From Dehalococcoidia bacterium (GTDB taxonomy: Bacteria > Chloroflexota > Dehalococcoidia > Lucifugimonadales > JAGWBF01), in the NCBI GenBank assembly GCA_021295955.1, contig JAGWBJ010000006.1, forward strand, positions 19,016 to 83,015: a DNA stretch of 64,000 nt. The letters run 5' to 3'. The translations under genes were made by a program, and so were the position numbers. The stretch's first letter is position 1; every line of letters begins with the position of its first letter. Below, piece after piece: positions 61,843-64,000 of the stretch. The notes beneath the pieces were generated by a model. That model ran no database searches and was not told the origin of the DNA. It was given only the letters and a program-made list of their open reading frames with translations.

Positions 61843-62928
61843 ATGAAGATCGTGGATGCCCGGACCCGGGCGGTGGCGGTGCCCCTGGAGAGGCCCTTCC
61901 TGGCAGGCGGCCTGCACATGATCGAGAGGATACCCTTCGCCCTGCTGGAGCTTCGCACCGACGAGGGCATAACGGGGTTGGGGTACGCCTTCTCCCTGTC
62001 CGAGCGCCCCTTCGGCTCCATCGTGGCCGCCACGGACGCGCTGTCCCAGGAAGCGGTGGGGGAGAACCCCCTGGAGCCCGAGCGGGTCGCGGCCAAGCTG
62101 GGCCGGGCCTTTGGCTGGGCCGGGCCTGTGGGTGTGGTGAACATGGCAATGGCCGCCGTGGACTTCGCCCTGTGGGACATAGCCGGCAAGGCCTACGGGC
62201 AGCCGCTCTACCGGCTGCTGGGGGGCCACCGGGACCGGGTGCCGTGCTACTACAGCGGGGCCCTGTGGAGGGACTTCGGCCTGGAAGAGCTGGAGGGGGC
62301 TGCCCGGGCGGTCCTGGACCTGGGGTTCCGGTCCATGAAGATGCGGATGGGGTCCGAGCCGCCCCGGGGGGAGGAGGAGAGGGCCAGGGTCGTCCGGGAG
62401 GCCATCGGCCCGGAGGCGGACCTCCTGGTGGACATCAACCAGGGCTGGACGCCGTATCATGCCATCAGGATGGGCCGCATGTTGGAGCGGTACGAGTTCG
62501 GCTGGCTGGAGGACCCGGTGGACCACCGGGACGTGGCGGGGAGCGCGCGGGTGGCGGCCGCGCTGGATATGCCCGTCTGCGCCGGTGAGTACCACTACGG
62601 GAAGGAGCCCTTCCTCAGGCTTCTCAACGCCCAGGCGATGGACATCGCCATGGTCGACCTCCTTCGGGTGGGCGGCGTCACCGAGTGGCGCAAGGCGGCT
62701 GCCCTGGCCGAAACGTTCACCGTTCCGGTGGCCAGCCACCTGCTCCCCGAGATCGCCGTGCACCTGGTGGCGGCCGTGCCCAACGGGTTGACCGTGGAGT
62801 ACATGCCCTGGTCGCTGCCCCTGTTCCTGGAGACGCCGCGGGTCCAGGATGGGATGATGGTGCTTCCCCACGCCCCCGGACTGGGCCTGGAGCTGGACGA
62901 GGAGAAGGTGGCCCGATGGTCCATATAA
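61843..62928 (+). CDS. Mandelate racemase/muconate lactonizing enzyme family protein
   Basis: 361 residues from ATG 61843 (GGAGGGAG site). Enolase-superfamily enzyme. N-terminal capping part up to about residue 120; barrel with FRSMKMRMGSEPP (Lys position of the KxK motif, here K-x-R), metal ligands in LLVDINQGW, WLEDPVDH and CAGEYHYG, and the catalytic His-region PVASHLLPEIAVHL. This order fits the mandelate racemase subgroup, which abstracts the alpha proton of a carboxylate; likely a sugar-acid dehydratase or racemase, but the substrate is open. Four bases separate its stop from the next gene. Confidence 0.9.
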   Translation: MKIVDARTRAVAVPLERPFLAGGLHMIERIPFALLELRTDEGITGLGYAFSLSERPFGSIVAATDALSQEAVGENPLEPERVAAKLGRAFGWAGPVGVVNMAMAAVDFALWDIAGKAYGQPLYRLLGGHRDRVPCYYSGALWRDFGLEELEGAARAVLDLGFRSMKMRMGSEPPRGEEERARVVREAIGPEADLLVDINQGWTPYHAIRMGRMLERYEFGWLEDPVDHRDVAGSARVAAALDMPVCAGEYHYGKEPFLRLLNAQAMDIAMVDLLRVGGVTEWRKAAALAETFTVPVASHLLPEIAVHLVAAVPNGLTVEYMPWSLPLFLETPRVQDGMMVLPHAPGLGLELDEEKVARWSI

Positions 62929-62932
62929 CCCG

Positions 62933-63328
62933 ATGGTCCAGATAGAAGGCGAGGGCCCCTTCGAGGAGTTCATGGGGATCAGGTCAGTGGAGTCGGCCGA
63001 CGGCCGGGGGAGGGCCGTCATGCCGGTGCGCCGGGAGTTCCTGCAGGGGGCGGGGGTGGTCCAGGGAGGCCTCATCGTCACCCTGGCGGACCACACCATC
63101 TATCTGGCTGTGAGGTCCTTGACGAAGGAAGATGAGGGCAGCGTGACCGTCGAGCTGAAGGTCAACTTCATCGCGCCCGCCTCCTCGGGAGAGCTCACGG
63201 CCGAGGCCGTGGTCGTGAGCCGCGGGCGCCGCATCGTCGTCAGCGACGTGGAGGTACACGACGGATCAGGCACTCTGATCGCCCGGGGACTGTGCACCTC
63301 CATGGTTCGTAAGAAGAGGCGGGGATAG
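62933..63328 (+). CDS. PaaI-type hotdog thioesterase
   Basis: 131 residues. Hotdog fold: FMGIRSVESADGRGRAVMPV, GAGVVQGGLIVTLADHTIYLAV (the usual HGG is QGG; the Asp in LADHT is in the catalytic-helix place), ELKVNFIAPASSGELTAEAVVVSRGRRIVVSDVEV. Hydrolyses acyl-CoA thioesters in family members. It follows the racemase-family gene closely, so the two probably share a transcript. Confidence 0.88.
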   Translation: MVQIEGEGPFEEFMGIRSVESADGRGRAVMPVRREFLQGAGVVQGGLIVTLADHTIYLAVRSLTKEDEGSVTVELKVNFIAPASSGELTAEAVVVSRGRRIVVSDVEVHDGSGTLIARGLCTSMVRKKRRG

Positions 63329-63350
63329 CCTACCGAGTCGATACACGAAG

Positions 63351-63380
63351 TTGAATTGAACGCCGCGCCGGTGCTATAAT
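63351..63380 (+). promoter_or_regulatory. Promoter of Rrf2 regulator gene
   Basis: TTGAAT (63351-63356), 18-base spacer and TATAAT (63375-63380) within TGCTATAAT. The ribosome site GGGGAGGTA follows before ATG 63413. Confidence 0.65.
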
Positions 63381-63412
63381 CCTGCGAGAGGGCCCTGGGG
63401 AGGTACGGTCGC

Positions 63413-63850
63413 ATGAAGGTGCCGATGAAAGTGGACTACGGGGTGAGGGCCCTGGTAGAGTTGGCTTCCCACCAAGGGGACAGACCCATCCAGACGTCGG
63501 AGATCGCGGCCAGACAGAGCATACCCGAAGCCTACCTGGACCAGCTCATGACCACCCTGCACAAGTTCGGCCTGATACGAAGCCGCCGGGGGCCCTCGGG
63601 GGGCCACATCCTGGCCAAGGACCCGTCGGACATCAACCTCGGCATGGTGATGGCGACCCTGGAAGGGAACACGCCCCTGGTGGACTGCCTGGTGGAGCCC
63701 GACGAGTGCTCCCTTTCCGACACCTGCGCCCAGAGGGACGTCTGGAAGTCGGTGGAGGACGCCATGCAGGACCTGTTGAGCGCCACGACCGTGGCGGACC
63801 TGGCCTATCGGCAGAACCACCTGGCCGGGCGGGGCATGTACCAGATCTAG
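63413..63850 (+). CDS. Rrf2-family transcriptional regulator (IscR-like)
   Basis: 145 residues. Winged helix: KVDYGVRALVELASHQGD, TSEIAARQSIPEAYLDQLM, IRSRRGPSGGHILAKDP. Three cysteines in CLVEPDECSLSDTC match the [2Fe-2S] or [4Fe-4S] ligand spacing of IscR/NsrR-type sensors. It probably senses iron-sulfur status or nitric oxide. The regulated gene may be just beyond the window. ATG 63425 is an alternative start. Confidence 0.9.
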   Translation: MKVPMKVDYGVRALVELASHQGDRPIQTSEIAARQSIPEAYLDQLMTTLHKFGLIRSRRGPSGGHILAKDPSDINLGMVMATLEGNTPLVDCLVEPDECSLSDTCAQRDVWKSVEDAMQDLLSATTVADLAYRQNHLAGRGMYQI

Positions 63851-63958
63851 ACCCACGGCGCCCACTAGAGCGGGAAACCGGCGGCATAGGAAAAGAAAGA
63901 GTGAATCGCACCTGTCCCACCACATAGAGGGCGGGTAGGCAAGAGCAAGGGGACCGGA

Positions 63959-63996
63959 GCCTGCGCCCACGAAGCGAGTCCTGACGGGGCGCGGGC
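63959..63996 (+). other. Strong hairpin at window end
   Basis: GCCTGCGCCC pairs with GGGCGCGGGC (one G-U) around an 18-base loop. No coding frame is convincing between the Rrf2 stop and base 64000; this could be part of a structured RNA or leader that continues beyond the window. Confidence 0.3.
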
Positions 63997-64000
63997 CATT

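Noticed and set aside
61807-63099. 430-codon minus-strand ORF
   Set aside because: Antisense of the mandelate-racemase-type gene.

Overview
The window is a GC-rich bacterial chromosome segment, densely coding on both strands, with few confident terminators. The gene content points to Chloroflexota, most likely a Dehalococcoidia/SAR202-like lineage. It has paralogous reductive-dehalogenase/QueG-type iron-sulfur proteins without the usual membrane anchor, luciferase-like flavin oxidoreductases, an enolase-superfamily dehydratase, two amidases beside a peptide-type ABC transporter, and CoA transferase subunits. The lineage is an inference from gene content; no rRNA gene is present. Extended -10 promoters of the form TGCTATAAT recur, and some genes appear leaderless.

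Layout. 1-4.3 kb: cobalamin-dependent methionine synthase (cut by the window edge), an EVE-domain protein and epoxyqueuosine reductase. 4.4-7.5 kb: more AT-rich genes, including a CAP-domain membrane protein, a 49-residue protein missed by the ORF track and a membrane J-domain protein; all three carry an H-x3-CxC-x2-C motif. 7.9-9 kb: two tandem peroxiredoxins, the second with an in-frame UGA at the peroxidatic cysteine position (candidate selenoprotein). 9-15 kb: a hydrolase-fold protein without a serine nucleophile, TrmI, an HD protein, small proteins, a MidA-like methyltransferase and citrate synthase. 15.5-25.8 kb: two amidases, a substrate-binding lipoprotein, a ureidoglycolate lyase-like protein and an oligopeptide-type ABC transporter. 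25.9-28.5 kb: two RdhA/QueG-like paralogues.

28.6-35.1 kb: Fic protein, serine-recombinase scar, cupin, two carboxymuconolactone-decarboxylase-like proteins, a cyclase-family hydrolase, a HAM1/RdgB-like pyrophosphatase and a two-subunit CoA transferase. 35.1-43.4 kb: repeat-rich intergenic DNA, NHL and DUF1800 proteins, PAC2, two LLM oxidoreductases, an ATP-NAD kinase-like protein and HicAB. 43.6-48.9 kb: tRNA(CAU), aminotransferase, a PEPCK-like P-loop protein, and a thioredoxin/NHL fusion whose redox site reads C-UGA-V-N-C (second candidate selenoprotein). 49-51.6 kb: a more AT-rich restriction-modification island with an m5C methyltransferase, a NotI-like nuclease and a broken Vsr gene. 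52-64 kb: housekeeping genes gyrB, pyrE, nadD, obgE, dnaA, fmt and bL25, followed by a mandelate-racemase-type enzyme, a PaaI-type thioesterase and an Rrf2 regulator.

The strongest result is the pair of UGA codons, each exactly at a redox-active cysteine position and each followed at the expected distance by a stem-loop that fits the bacterial SECIS model. Many neighbouring genes end in UGA, so the codon is not simply reassigned. All motif, hairpin and start calls were made by eye; no alignment or folding software was run.
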